A program made the translations under genes and the position numbers. Below the pieces are notes generated by a model. It did not search any database and was not told where the DNA came from. It worked only from the letters and a program-made list of their open reading frames with translations. A stretch of DNA of 64,000 nt from Begonia masoniana (Eukaryota; Streptophyta; Magnoliopsida; Cucurbitales; Begoniaceae), in assembly GCA_022432975.1 (NCBI GenBank), contig CM039510.1, positions 14,402,381 to 14,466,380 on the forward strand, written 5' to 3'. Numbering within the stretch: position 1 is the stretch's first letter; each line of letters begins with the position of its first letter. Positions 1 to 10,819 of this stretch are shown here, piece after piece.

Positions 1-736
1 ACAATCACCAATGCAATGACTTAAATAGGAAATCCTAAAATGGATGATTAGGGTTTGGCAAATGAAGAGTGGATTGGAGCCCTTGGATTTGAAGGAGCAA
101 TCGGCGACTAGGAGAAGGCATCCGTGCGCGAGCCCCATCAACGGACTCGAGGCAGTCTGGCACGCACCAATCAGCGACGTTGATGCAGCATCCGTGCGCA
201 CTCCATCTAACAGCCAGGTGCAATTCTGCACGCGCCATCCAGCGGCTACGATGGCGATCTGTGTGCGCATCATCCGACGATCAAGAGGCAGCTCACGCAC
301 AACTTAGATCAACGATATGATGCAGCCCCATGGGCTTGGTGATGCTGTTGCCCGCGCGCGCCTAACTCGAGCCACATGTTACTGCTCGCGCACGCCAGAT
401 CAGTGCACCAAGTTGATCCAAGCCCTTGCTTGATCAATGGCTGAATTTTTGCCAAGTCTTTGATCTTTGATGCCACTAACAATTGTACCTGCAAAATTCA
501 TACCTTAAATTTGGGCTCTCCTTTGAGCCAAGTCTTCATTTGAGTCCAATTGGTTGAAGTAGCACCTCCACAGAAAAGCTTTGCTTCTTTGGTTGATTAA
601 TTCTTCAACCCATCATCCACCATCATACATCTAATCCTAACCACTCAATCTAATGCATGATGCAATATAAATAGTTTATACAAGAAAGTTAGAGTTTGCC
701 ACAAGTTTTAAATAAAAATTACATAATTTATGGGCT
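1..736. other. Unclassified repeat-like DNA left of the Cassandra element
   Basis: No gene is recognisable. The first 500 bases are GC-richer than what follows and contain repeated short phrases such as gatgcagcatccgtgcgc, but no long open frame with a known motif. Because the Cassandra TRIM at 742-1545 interrupts a minus-strand gypsy-like reading frame at 1551-1815, this stretch may be the downstream part of the same retroelement. I see no clear polypurine tract or LTR edge to prove that. Confidence 0.3.
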
Positions 737-741
737 GGGAA

Positions 742-1100
742 TGTAACGACCCCTTTCCCCGTAAGATATTGTCCACTCTGGGGATTGAGCTGTAACCCAA
801 TATCCTCCTCTCACGGCTTTGTTTGGTGAGAACTTTCCATTCGGTCACCCAACCTGGAACTACTCTCGCCAAGCACTTTTAACTTCAGAGTTCTTATGGG
901 ATCCGTTGCCAATTGTGCTCCAAAACGCATCTTACTATCTTGGGAGGGTTTCCTTACATATGTTTCATTTCTATATACTTCCCTAAGTGATGTGGGATTG
1001 TGACGACCCGGGATTCGCCTATACTAGAGTCCGGGGTCCACCCTGCAACCCGAGGTTTGCCTTGCAGTCGTACTCATACGTACACATCCGGGTCATCACA
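742..1100 (-). repeat. Cassandra 3' LTR (minus-strand sense) with 5S-like segment
   Basis: This LTR is the downstream copy on the minus strand. The 5S-derived block lies roughly at 800-935 and keeps the GGATCCCAT, AACTCCGAAGTT-like and GGTTGGGTGACC landmarks of plant 5S rRNA, with several substitutions. In Cassandra the 5S region carries internal Pol III promoter boxes; whether they work here cannot be judged from sequence. It differs from the partner LTR by many scattered changes and a small indel, so the insertion is not very recent. Confidence 0.88.
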
Positions 1101-1171
1101 ATCACCCCCTCTTGAAAGCTCAACGTCTCAGTTGGCCACATTTCCAGTTGGGTACAAGCTCTTATACCATT
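1101..1171 (-). promoter_or_regulatory. Cassandra internal domain: PBS and polypurine tract
   Basis: On the minus strand the 5' LTR end is followed by TGGTATAAGAGC (1158-1169), one base from the TGGTATCAGAGC primer-binding site that pairs with initiator methionine tRNA. At the other end a purine run, CAAGAGGGGGT (about 1104-1114), precedes the 3' LTR. Nothing else is encoded in these 71 bases. Confidence 0.85.
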
Positions 1172-1545
1172 TGTAACGATCCCTTTTTCCTGTAAGATAT
1201 TGTCCGCTCTAGGGATTGGGTCGTAACCCAATATCCTCCCCTCACGGCTTTGTTTGGTGAGGACTTCTCAGTCGGTCACCCAACCTGGTACTACTCTTGC
1301 CGAATCACTTTTAACTTCGGAGTTCTTATGGGATCCGTTGGCAATTGTGCTCCAAAACGCGTCTTACTATCTTGGGAGGATTTCCTTACATATGTTCATT
1401 TTTATATACTTCCCCAAGCGATGTGGGATTGTGACGACCCCCTCTTTACGACCCGAGATTCGTCTATAGTCGAGTCCGGGATCCACCCCGCAACCCAATA
1501 TTTGCCTCGCAGTCGTACCCATACGTACACATCCAGGTCATCACA
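1172..1545 (-). repeat. Cassandra 5' LTR (minus-strand sense) with 5S-like segment
   Basis: This 374 bp LTR is the upstream copy on the minus strand, beginning TGTGATGACC at 1545 and ending GTTACA at 1172. The 5S-like block lies near 1235-1365. It has an extra short segment rich in C and T near 1436-1450 compared with the partner LTR, which explains its greater length. Confidence 0.88.
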
Positions 1546-1550
1546 GGGAA

Positions 1551-1815
1551 GACAAATTCTCATTGGGCCAATTGAGGAGTTAATTGGAGTGTTCCAAGTG
1601 AGGAGGTGCACGGGTTGATCCATATCTTCTGAATTGGGCTCCCAAGTGATGTCAACAGTAGGATCCATTCCTGCAAGAAAAGCAAACTCATTAGTAAAAA
1701 TGTTTAATAAATTATGGGCCTTAGTTTGTGATCTTGTGATGGGCCTCCTTGGCATGTCAGGTTTTATATACCCGTGGTTCTCATCAGCCCTCCTTCGAGT
1801 AGTGACAAAAATCAT
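1551..1815 (-). pseudogene. Gypsy-type polyprotein fragment interrupted by Cassandra
   Basis: The minus-strand frame contains PRRPITRSQTKA, a basic pattern seen near the C-terminal end of integrase or gag-pol tails in plant Ty3/gypsy elements. The frame continues into the Cassandra LTR only by chance. No catalytic motif is present, so the lineage is uncertain. The fragment is truncated by Cassandra on one side and ends near solo LTR A1 on the other. Confidence 0.4.
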
Positions 1816-2229
1816 GAAAAACTAGACCGAACAGTCAAATATTCTACCAGCATTGGGTAAAATCCCAGACTAAAAATCCAGAAAATCAAAAATCCGACCT
1901 TGAAATTATAACGCCCGAGTTTTCTGAACCCGGTTCGCTACATAAAGCATGATCATGACTAAGAAATCTCTCTTTTTTTTTTTAAACTTCGCTCGACAGT
2001 TAAATTTGACATTATCTAAAAGCTCAAAATATTTAAATCTTGCAGCGGAAATTCGTTTAAACAAAAATAAAATTAACAAAGACCACGTTAAAAAAAAACG
2101 TTAGAAATCTTAAGAAACAATCGATTAAGAAGCAAAGGTTTAACTCGTGAAAATACTTTAAAAATCGGAAAAGTCAAACTCGTCGTCTGCTTGAACAAAG
2201 TCAACAAAAGGAGAAGGCTTTTTGGAGAC

Positions 2230-2705
2230 TTCATCCGGTCGCTAAACGACAAAACATAAAATTTAGTCATCCGGCCAGTCTAACAGGGACATCCACCGGT
2301 CACTAAACGACAAAATATAAATTTAGTCATCCGGTCAGTCTAACAGGGACATCCAACCGCGCACTAACGACAAATATAAATTTCGTCATCCGGTCAGTCT
2401 AACAGGGACATCACCGGTCACTAAACGACAAAATATAAATTTAGTCATCCGGTTAAGTCTACAGGGACATCCACCGGTCACTAAACGACAAAATATAAAT
2501 TTAGTCATCCGGTCAGTCTAACAGGGACATCCACCGGTCACTAAACGACAAATATAAATTTAGTCATCGGTCAGTCTAACAGGGACATCCACGACAAAAT
2601 ATAAATTTAGTCATCCGGTCAGTCTAACAGGGACATCCACCGGTCACTAAACGACAAAATATAAATTTAGTCATCTGGTCAGTCTAACAGGGACATCCAC
2701 CGGTG
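2230..2705 (-). repeat. 60 bp tandem array in solo LTR A1 (about 8 units)
   Basis: The unit contains CGGTCACTAAACGACAAA, a TATAAATTTAGTCATCCGG segment and GTCTAACAGGGACATCCAC. About eight units are present, some with small deletions; one near 2590 lacks the first part. The sister copy at 30943-31250 has about five, more regular, units. The array lies between the leader cassette and the LTR 3' end and carries the GGATGA/TCATCC core. Confidence 0.9.
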
Positions 2706-3210
2706 ACGTCAGCTGGATGATCTCCTCATCCAAACGACTTTCTCTATATCAACCGGTGACGTCATCCGGATGATCTCCTCATCCGAATGACTTTACCCTT
2801 AATATCTGACGAGCAAAGCTCGACATCAACGGGCGACTAAAACACTCGACATCATCCGATAGAAAAAAAACAGGCACAACTCTAACTACAGACAGAAATT
2901 TATCTTGCCTCTCCAAGACCTTTCAAAGACAATTCAAACCATTCCATTAATCAAATCCAGTAAAAACCAACTCTTAAAACTCAACAGGTTGCTAGAATTG
3001 ATATTATTCAAAATATATTCGAAATACTAAAATCTCTACTGTCTTGAAAACTCGACCTACTCAGACTAGATCATTATCAACTAAACCTCAACATCTGCTG
3101 ACACCAGTTAGCCCGCCTCATCAGTTTACCAAGCCGAGACATGGATGTACTCCTCCAACCACATCAATCATCTGTGCACTCAGGAAACTCACCTGCAGTG
3201 TCCTCAACAC

Positions 3211-3718
3211 CTACATCACAAAACTCATCTATTAGCCTAATGCTAAGTAAGTAAAGCCAACAAGAAATGAAACAACGAAATATAAATTCCTAATATGGAA
3301 TTTCTACTTTCTCAACTCAGTTGCTCATGCTTCGTTTCTGTTCAGATCCCCCTGTAAAATTGGGAGTTGGATCAACTCTCCCAAAGTACATACATCCCTG
3401 TCTCATTAAGGGGTGGATTAATTCCCTTAACAGTGAAACTGATTCTCCTGTTCAGATCCCCCTGTTAAATTGGAAGTTGGATCAGCTCTTCCAAAGTACA
3501 TACATCCCTGTCTCATTAAGGGGTGGATTAATTCCCTTAACAGTGAAACTGATTCTCATGACTGTTTCAATATGTTCAATCCTTACCATGCCAATCATGC
3601 ATTCAAATTCATTTTCGTATGTTTTAAAACATGATGCATAGAATACAGATTTACACAAGTAATCATAATCCTAACGTTTTGTGATGTAGGCCCGAAGGCA
3701 CAAGCAAACTTCACTTAC
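3211..3718 (-). promoter_or_regulatory. Predicted LTR intron 2 in solo LTR A1
   Basis: On the minus strand a CCAG|GTAAGT donor sits at 3718 and a GATGTAG acceptor at 3211. GGGCCTACATCAC lies about 30 nt after the donor. A CTTACTTAGC branch-like motif lies upstream of the acceptor. This matches the intron 2 layout in the other long LTRs. It is a prediction from splice signals only. Confidence 0.55.
3325..3560 (-). repeat. Direct duplication of about 100 bp inside LTR A1 intron 2
   Basis: Two tandem copies carry CAGATCCCCCTGT, a TTGGAAGTTGGATCA-like part, a CCAAAGTACATACATCCC part and CCTTAACAGTGAAACTGATT. The same duplication is found in the sister LTR near 30060-30315, partly decayed there, so it predates the two insertions. 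Confidence 0.75.
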
Positions 3719-4268
3719 CTGGTCTCCTGGGAAGCTTGTTGAAACCTCTCCCTTGGGAGTTAGCTCAAACCTAGTTCCACAAATCGAACATTAATTTAAA
3801 CTTTCGTCAAACTTCCTTCTAGCTACCCAGAAAGCTAAGGAAATTAGTTTGGAAGCCCTAATCGTAGTGCATTCCCGATTCGACTCATAAACCGAAACTA
3901 GCACTCACATACCGCATTCTCAAAACTTCATTTATCAACCCTCGACAGTTACAATGTAGCAAGAAATAGAAGCAAAACTCACCTAGTTCTGAGGAAATCG
4001 CTGGAGGGATCGAAGAGGGTCTCCTATCGCGCTCTGCTAAGCTGAGGAGCTGAGAGTGGAAGAGGAAATGAAATGAAACAGTGGCGGCTACCTCATTAAC
4101 ACTTCCCTTAGATACGTTATCCGCAATATAAATTCGCAATTACCATCTTGCCCCTGCCTAGTCACTTAATAACCTAATCAACATTTCACTCAATTTTAAA
4201 CCATGAGATTATATACCTCCGTTTAATAACTTATTTTGATTTATATTGAAACCAGGTGTTACAGAAAT

Positions 4269-5938
4269 CGTAACTCATCCTAGCAGTAGAAGCCCTAACC
4301 TTGAATCTGTTCTCTCAATATTCATTCTACTCTGCCAAGCGACGATGCCGACTACAATATGTGTTCAATATGTGCGTCGATGCCAACTACAATCTTTATT
4401 CTCCTCAGTTGAGCGTCGATGCCGACTACAATCTGTGTTCTGATTTCTTCATTCATTGTCTCTTTTCTGCGTTTGTTTATTCTCGCTAATTTTCATTTTC
4501 GTTCACTATCTCCTCCTTTCATTAACGAATGGTTTGTAAAATCTACACAGAGAGTGTCAAAGGTCTTCAACTCTTCTTCCTATTCAAAATATGGACTTCC
4601 TTTGCAAAACTTAGCAGCCGACTTCAGTCATTTTAACTTGGCCATATTTACAGCAGTGAAGTGCTGGATTTTGGGAATTTTTTTTAAATTATCTAAATTT
4701 GATTGTGCTCTCAAATAATATTTTGAGAGAATTATGTCTTTCCTTTTAAACATAAAAGATTGTAAGATTACATTTTAAACTTAGAAGATTGAATTTCCTT
4801 TATAAATTTTTTTTTTTTTTGAAAAAATTGTCTTTTGTTTTTAGTTTTTAGATTAGATTTGAAAGTTCGAAAAAGATAGGAAATTTTTTATGTCATCTCT
4901 TTTTAGATAGAGACCTTTGAACTATTAAATTTGAAACGACAAACATTGAATTAGATTCCATTTTATGGAGAACTTTTGTTTTTCCTTTTAAATAGAGGTT
5001 TTTTATGTATTTCCTTATTGATGGAAAAGTTTGTATGATTGCACTTAACATTTGAAGATTGAATTTCCTTTTAGAGAGATTTTTTATGTTTGATATTTTT
5101 AGTTATAGAAGTTTTTATGTCTTTCCTTTTTAGATTCATATAAGTTCGTATTTTACTACTCAAATTTGGAATTTCTAGTGAGAAAAACAAGTTTGTGTTT
5201 TTATGACTTCCCTTTTACACAGACATAAATATTATTTATTGATTTTAAAATAAAAAAATAGGCACATATTGTAAACGAACCAGAATCGAATTAGAACTGT
5301 TCGGTTCTAGTTCTGGAACCCCACTATTTTGATTCCGATTCCGATTCTAGGATCATGAAACCTTAGGTCACGGTTCTGGAGTAGAACCAAATTGAACCAG
5401 ACTGCACCCACCTCTACTTTCGATCGGATAATAAAATTTTGAAAACATGTTAAAAATAGCAAGAGGGGTTAAAAATCAAATTAAATTTTTCCTTAAATGA
5501 AAAAGTAGTATACATGTGTTGAATTTTTTGAATGGCTTTATCACCATGAGAGCTCCTGCAACTCATTACGTTGAAATTGAAGTATCCAAGCAAATCTTCT
5601 CCCACACTAGTTCAATTGAAGATTTCCTCACTCTAAGAAGAGATTGTGAAGTGCTTATTGGACTAGAATGAATTAGTTGATCTTCCCCCGTAGAAAAAAA
5701 TAGTGAAAAATTTGGATTTAGGATAAGGTTCTTCAAATTAAATAACCCTGATTAATAATTAGACAATTATGATGCACATTTCTAATAAAAACTTATAGAA
5801 AGCAACTCTTTTTATTTCAATTGTGTATCATTATATTATTGGTACGGTTGATATAAAATGAGTTCCCATTCGATGATAGCTTTACTAAATTGATTTTAAT
5901 TTTGTTCCTACGATATACTGATTTGGTGTGCACATTAT
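4269..5938. other. AT-rich interval without a recognised gene
   Basis: The only structure seen is a threefold imperfect repeat at about 4343-4432 (a GCGTCGATGCCGACTACAAT-like unit) and a stretch near 5275-5415 rich in gttctggaacc-type phrases. Short open frames here have no known motif. It could be a decayed non-coding part of an older transposon. Confidence 0.3.
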
Positions 5939-5947
5939 TTTTAACTA

Positions 5948-6611
5948 GGGTAAAGTGCAATTTGGCCTCTACAACTAGGTGAAATGAGCAATTTACACCA
6001 CAAACTTGGGTAAAGTGCAATTTGGCCCATACAACTAGGTGAAATGGGCAATTTACACCGTAAACTTGAATAATTGACAAGAACAACCTTAATTTATTGA
6101 TAATGGGCAATATGGTCCCTACCGTCATATTTTCTATCAAAAAATAACATTTTTTTACTTATTCATTTTTTTTTTCAAAATACCCCTCACTGGACCGAAC
6201 CGGACCAAACCGGTTCAGCTAATTTCACTCTTATTTATTTATTTTTTTAAATCCTATTTCTCGAAAAAGAGAAGACAGATGAATAGAATTAAAATTAAAA
6301 AATAAAAAATAAAAAATAAAAAACCAAAGTGCAATTAGTCGAACCGGTCCGGTTCGGTTCGGTCTAGTGAGGGACATTTCGGGAAAAAAAAAATGAACAA
6401 GTGAAAAAATATTACTTTTTGATAGAAAATATGACGGTAGGGGCCACATTGCCCATTATTAATACATTAAGGTTGTTCTTGCCTATTATTCAAGTTTACG
6501 GTGTAAATTGCTCATTTCACCTAGTTGTAGAGGCCAAATTGTACTTTACCCAAGTTTACGGTGTAAATTGCTCATTTCACCTAGTTGTAGGGGCCAAATT
6601 GTACTTTACCC
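5948..6611. mobile_element. Mutator-type MITE with about 270 bp terminal inverted repeats
   Basis: The ends (GGGTAAAGTGCAATTTGG and its inverted match) are flanked by a perfect 9 bp target duplication TTTTAACTA at 5939-5947 and 6612-6620, the length typical of Mutator-like elements. Each TIR contains a 60 bp unit duplicated in tandem (TACAACTAGGTGAAATG then CAATTTACACC). The inverted repeats continue inward through an ACCGAACCGG-rich stretch to about 6217 and 6335. The 664 bp element codes for nothing. Open frames on either strand are reading frames through the TIRs. Confidence 0.92.
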
Positions 6612-6620
6612 TTTTAACTA

Positions 6621-9239
6621 ACCATGGTCAGCGGTTTAGTGAACCTGGGTTTATTAGCTTTGACTTTTCACATTTTCAATTTTAAAAGTCTATAGACAGC
6701 GCAAGAAACACAGAATGAGAGTTGAAGAGAGGCAATTTGCAAGGAGCGAATGCTGGTTTAATCGAAAAACCATCGGTTTGTGCTAGAATCTGTCATGGAA
6801 CTTTTGTACGGTGAAGATCATCGGTTGGAAGGTTCCTCATGAACTTGGTTTTGCAGTCAATGAATACTTTGTTCATCTCTCTGTTGCGATTTGGAGCTCC
6901 ATATAAAATTAGACCCGATATCTTTCCGATTTCGAGTTCGTCTTTCTGATTCTTTGCTATTTAAAATGTGCCTCCTCTTATTTGTTTCTTTTATATCTGT
7001 ATAGATTTTTTGGATTTGTTTGAGGCTGATCTGGACATAAATTATCTGTTGGATGTTTGATGTGAACTCTAATTTACGCTATAATAGACAATGTGGTCTT
7101 TCGAGCAGATGTAGGTTCAAGAATCTGGACTGATTCTTTAACTAAACCACTATAATTTTGGTGTATTTGTATCTATTTACATAGATTTTTGTTTGAATGT
7201 AGTTGCTTCTTGAATGATTTAAAGGTCGAAAGTTAAAACAGTGAGCAGTGAACTGTAAATTTGATTACATTTTAGTAATAGAGCCAGGTTTATAACCTGC
7301 CGTGTTCTTCTGTTTTATGTTTATTCGAAATCATGTTTTGAATATTGTCTCTGTATTTAATTATTCTTTAGATCTTAATCTTTTTTAACCTTTATTGAAT
7401 TATTCATATATTTAGTGTCTGTATATTTTTCTAGTTCTGGTATATGCTTAAATAAAATTTTGATATTTAGTTGAGTGTAATAACCCAATTTGTTGATTTG
7501 AAAACTGTCATTGCACTAATTCTTGTTATAGATTGCAACATGTGTTATAGATTTGCTGAGGCCAAGTTCTTGAAGCTGCCTTGCTTGTGTAGCATTTGTC
7601 ATCCTCACTATTGGTTTAAGTTGTTTATTGGTTCACTGTTTGATATGTCTACGACTCCTACCCGTCTAGCATGAACCATGGTACGTATTTTAAACAATAT
7701 TTCATCTAACCAGTTTGTGAATTTTGCAGGCAAACGCCATTCTATAGTTTGGGTTAAGAGCATTGAAGAGAGGATTTGTCTTCCCGGAAGCAAAAATCTT
7801 GTAACTAAACTGTAATGTATTTTGTAGGCAAATATTAGCTTTTTTGTATTTTTGGCAAACATTAGCCTTTTATTATTGCATGCATGCATTAGATGAATGT
7901 TAAGATTAGATGAATGTTAGGATAGATGGTGGCTAGAATTTCTGGTTGGTCACAAAAGAGGAGAGCCAAAAAAGATGAAAGCATGCTTGCATGGAGGAAG
8001 CGTGAGGCGCAGCAAAGAGGAGGAGGCCATGACGCTAAGTGGCAGAGCTTGGTGGCCTTAGGAGGAGCGGGCTTGGATGGATGCCACGGCTTCACACGCC
8101 ATCTCATCCGTCCAAACATGTAGCATGCGACCATCACCTTGGAAGCTCAACGGTTGATTTATTTCAAACCCTTATTCTCTTTTGTAAATATCATTCGCAA
8201 ACGATTCCTCATGTTTGTATACCATTAGGGCTTTATTTTTTCATTCATGACTTGTTGTTGGGGACTCCATTCTATCCAACCTCGTATTTAGTGCTCTAAA
8301 TTAATCTTGTATCGTCTTCATGAACATTTTAAGATCAAAGTTAGGGTGTTCTCCATCACTACTTACAATTTTTTACCACAGTAACAAACACACACAAAGA
8401 TTGTTAGAAATAATAGAAAATAATCAATTTGATGGACATTATCTTCCCCTCACGTGTTTGCACTCAATGGATGTCACTTCATTCGTGTTTCTCTAAAAAA
8501 TTAAGACTTTTTCTATAATACGCTAACCCTCTTGTCTTTTACTACTCAATCTTCCTTTTTGATTCTTTTTGTCAAACCCAATCAAGAGACATTATTCAAT
8601 AAATAAAAACTATCAAGTTCAAATTTTAAAGCTTACAATTCAAACCTTCAAAAATAGTCAAATCAAGGGTAGAATTGAAATAAGACAAAAATTTGGATAA
8701 GGACAATATTTCGAATAAAGATTGATCAACTATTTGAATATTCAAAGAATAATTATCTATGAAATTGAAGAAAGTTTTTTCAAAATTCAATGATAGAATT
8801 TTCAAAATTTCAAGAGATAAACAATGAAGGATTCAATGATGATACCTCAAAAAAAACAAAGGAATATTCGGAAATTTTGGAATCAAAATAATCCTTCTCC
8901 CGAAAAATTTAAAAACTTGCATAAATAGATTAACGATTGAATAATCGAACAATTGATATTAAGTAGAACAAGAATTGAGTTGTCAATTTTTCACAACTCA
9001 AGTTTGCTTCAATAAAAAATTGATTTTGATTTTTTTTTTACCTTTGTCAAAATTTGCAACAATTGAATCAAGAATAGATTTTTTAGTACTTTTTAACTGC
9101 AAGAAGAATATGACTCTATGAAGAAGAAGAGTTTGTTGCTAAATATCGAAACTTGATGATAAGGATGGAAGAAAAAAACTGATTTTTTTTGTGTTTTTTG
9201 ACTAGTAGGACAAATAGAATAAGATGAAGAAGAGATTGA
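6621..9239. other. Long interval without a supported gene
   Basis: I see AT-rich sequence with poly-T runs and short open frames lacking known motifs. The part from about 6690 to 7800 has gene-like composition, including a possible 3' splice site TTTTGCAG near 7730, but no conserved protein could be recognised. The part 7930-8120 is GC-richer and purine-rich, also without a known motif. Confidence 0.3.
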
Positions 9240-10430
9240 GGGATAACACCTTGAATTAGTGCAGCCAAATCTCTGATACTAACTGATGCGAATCTCAGAC
9301 GTTAGGAAATTCGAGACCTGTCAACAACATGGAATAAACGATAGAATTGCAGTATGATTCAATAAACAAAAGAACTACATCACGATCGAAGCTTGCCAAT
9401 AGAACCGTAGTTATCAAAAGAGGAGCTCAACTCAAGCCACACTTGTTAGCAGAACCAAAGCTATCAAAAATGATCGATTAAGTTAATACATAATGAAGAT
9501 CAAGTTCTTCCCAAAGAACTCAAGAGAAAATTCTAAAAAAAAAACTAATTTTTATTAATCTTAAAATCTTTCTAAACAAAGTATAACTCATATATTTAAA
9601 TAGACAAAATAAATAAAATTGCAAAAATAGAATAAAATAAAAAAATAAACTACATAATAAAAGTTGGCTGCAGATAAAGGTAATGCGCGGCTCGACAGTG
9701 GGTAAAGTGATGCTTGCAGGCTGGGCTTGTTGGTGGGTGCAAGAGGGTGAGCAGCGCATGTGGGTGTGCGAGCTCGGGCAGTAGGTGTGCAAAGTATGGT
9801 GTCGTCATGTGTATGCATTGTCGTTGCGCGTAGGTGCTGGTGTCGTTGCGGGCAGGACACGCTTTCAGGCAGAGTATGTGCATTGTCACGCTAGAAGTGT
9901 GAGATGCGATGTCGCGCACGCATGGGACTCAATTTTATCTAGGTGCGCTGCATGCCCTATCGTAAGGCGATATGATACGCAGGTAGGCACGTTGATGCCT
10001 CACGTGAGGATGATGCACGCATGAGCTAGCTAGGCACGTGCGCTGCAGCGTGAACTGGCGCACGTAGTAGTGGGCAACCACTCCTTTCTACTTTGGAGCT
10101 TTCTTTTGCGCTCCTTCTTTACTTGGTCTTTTGCAAACATTTTCTCCATTGTTTCCTTATCAATGCTTAGTATATTTATGGGTTTTTGCTCTTGTTTTGA
10201 TGATTCTTTCTCTTGGCTTTCTTTGAGCAAATTATGAAAGATTTTATTAATCTTTTTGGGTATTCCCTTGCTTCTCAAGCTTGACATTTGGCCTTTTATG
10301 TTTTGTAATGCATCGTGATCCATGAGCTTGAGCTTGAACTTGAGCTTGGTGGCACCTTGGTTCATATAAACATGCAGATGCACGTACGCGTCATAATGAA
10401 CATATTTTGAATGATTTTTGACAAAACAAA
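9240..10430 (-). mobile_element. Probable retroelement relic with degenerate PBS
   Basis: On the minus strand TAGTATCAGAG (9271-9281) matches the initiator-methionine tRNA primer-binding site core with one change, preceded by a possible LTR end GATTCGCATCA. This suggests a minus-strand retroelement whose 5' LTR would lie to the right and internal region to the left. No gag or pol motif was found to the left, and the LTR start is not clear, so this is tentative. Confidence 0.35.
10030..10383 (-). pseudogene. Unrecognised open frame, lysine-rich, related to 52.9 kb
   Basis: The frame encodes about 117 residues, rich in Lys and Glu, including MDHDALQNIKGQMSSLRSKG. I do not recognise the family. 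At DNA level, parts of it (CTTGCTTCTCAAG, TATGTTTTGT, GCACCTTGGTTCA) recur in the same order at about 52940-53050. Both may derive from the same retroelement coding region. Confidence 0.35.
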
Positions 10431-10819
10431 TGTAACACCCGAGAATTTCCGGTAACGCACGTATGTCCTAGAATCTATGGTTAGGAGAGTTTAGGAGAGT
10501 TTAGTTATTCAAGATTAATTGTGAGCATTGAAATGGTCAAGATTAATGGTGAGCATTGAAATGGAAGAGAAAAGAAAATAAAGTGGTTTGACAATTCAAA
10601 CAAAAGGGGTTTGAAAAGTCAAACAACCAATAGGATTTTCATGCATTAATTGAATGGAAAAAAAAATGAATGAAAAGTGAGGGTGAAAAGAGGATTTACG
10701 TTGGAAGAAAGAGAGTGGGGAAAAGAATGGGTGGTTTTTCAATTTTAGAAAGCTTGGAGGAGGAAAATCAAAAGTGGAAGGAAAGTTTGGTTTAAAGTGA
10801 TGTTTTTCCTTTTTCTTCT

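Larger units (their letters stand above)
742..1545 (-). mobile_element. Complete Cassandra TRIM retrotransposon with 5S rRNA-like LTRs
   Basis: Two LTRs (359 and 374 bp) flank a 71 bp internal region, for 804 bp in total, which fits the short non-coding Cassandra family. Read on the minus strand, each LTR begins TGTGATGACC and ends GTTACA. Each holds a 5S rRNA-like block (GGATCCCATAAGAACTCCG, then GGTTGGGTGACC). A perfect 5 bp target duplication GGGAA lies at 737-741 and 1546-1550. The internal region has a primer-binding site and a purine tract and no coding capacity. The element must be mobilised in trans. It is inserted in an older gypsy-like relic. Confidence 0.93.
1907..4263 (-). mobile_element. 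Solo LTR, family A copy 1 (minus strand)
   Basis: A 2357 bp solo LTR with 5 bp target duplication GAAAT at 1902-1906 and 4264-4268. On the minus strand it starts TGTAACACCTGG and ends CTCGGGCGTTATA, where the final TA is a mutated CA. It is the reverse-complement relative of the solo LTR at 29347-31586, matching along almost its whole length. It lacks gag or pol sequence, so it is the product of LTR-LTR recombination. It holds the spliced-leader signals described for the other LTRs (intron 2 about 3211-3718) and a 60 bp tandem array. Confidence 0.92.

Noticed and set aside
742..1545. Functional 5S rRNA genes
   Set aside because: The 5S-like blocks are diverged, bounded by LTR sequence with PBS, purine tract and target duplication, so they belong to a Cassandra element.
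6690..7800. Host gene with introns
   Set aside because: Composition and a possible TTTTGCAG acceptor suggested a gene, but no protein motif or coherent frame was found.
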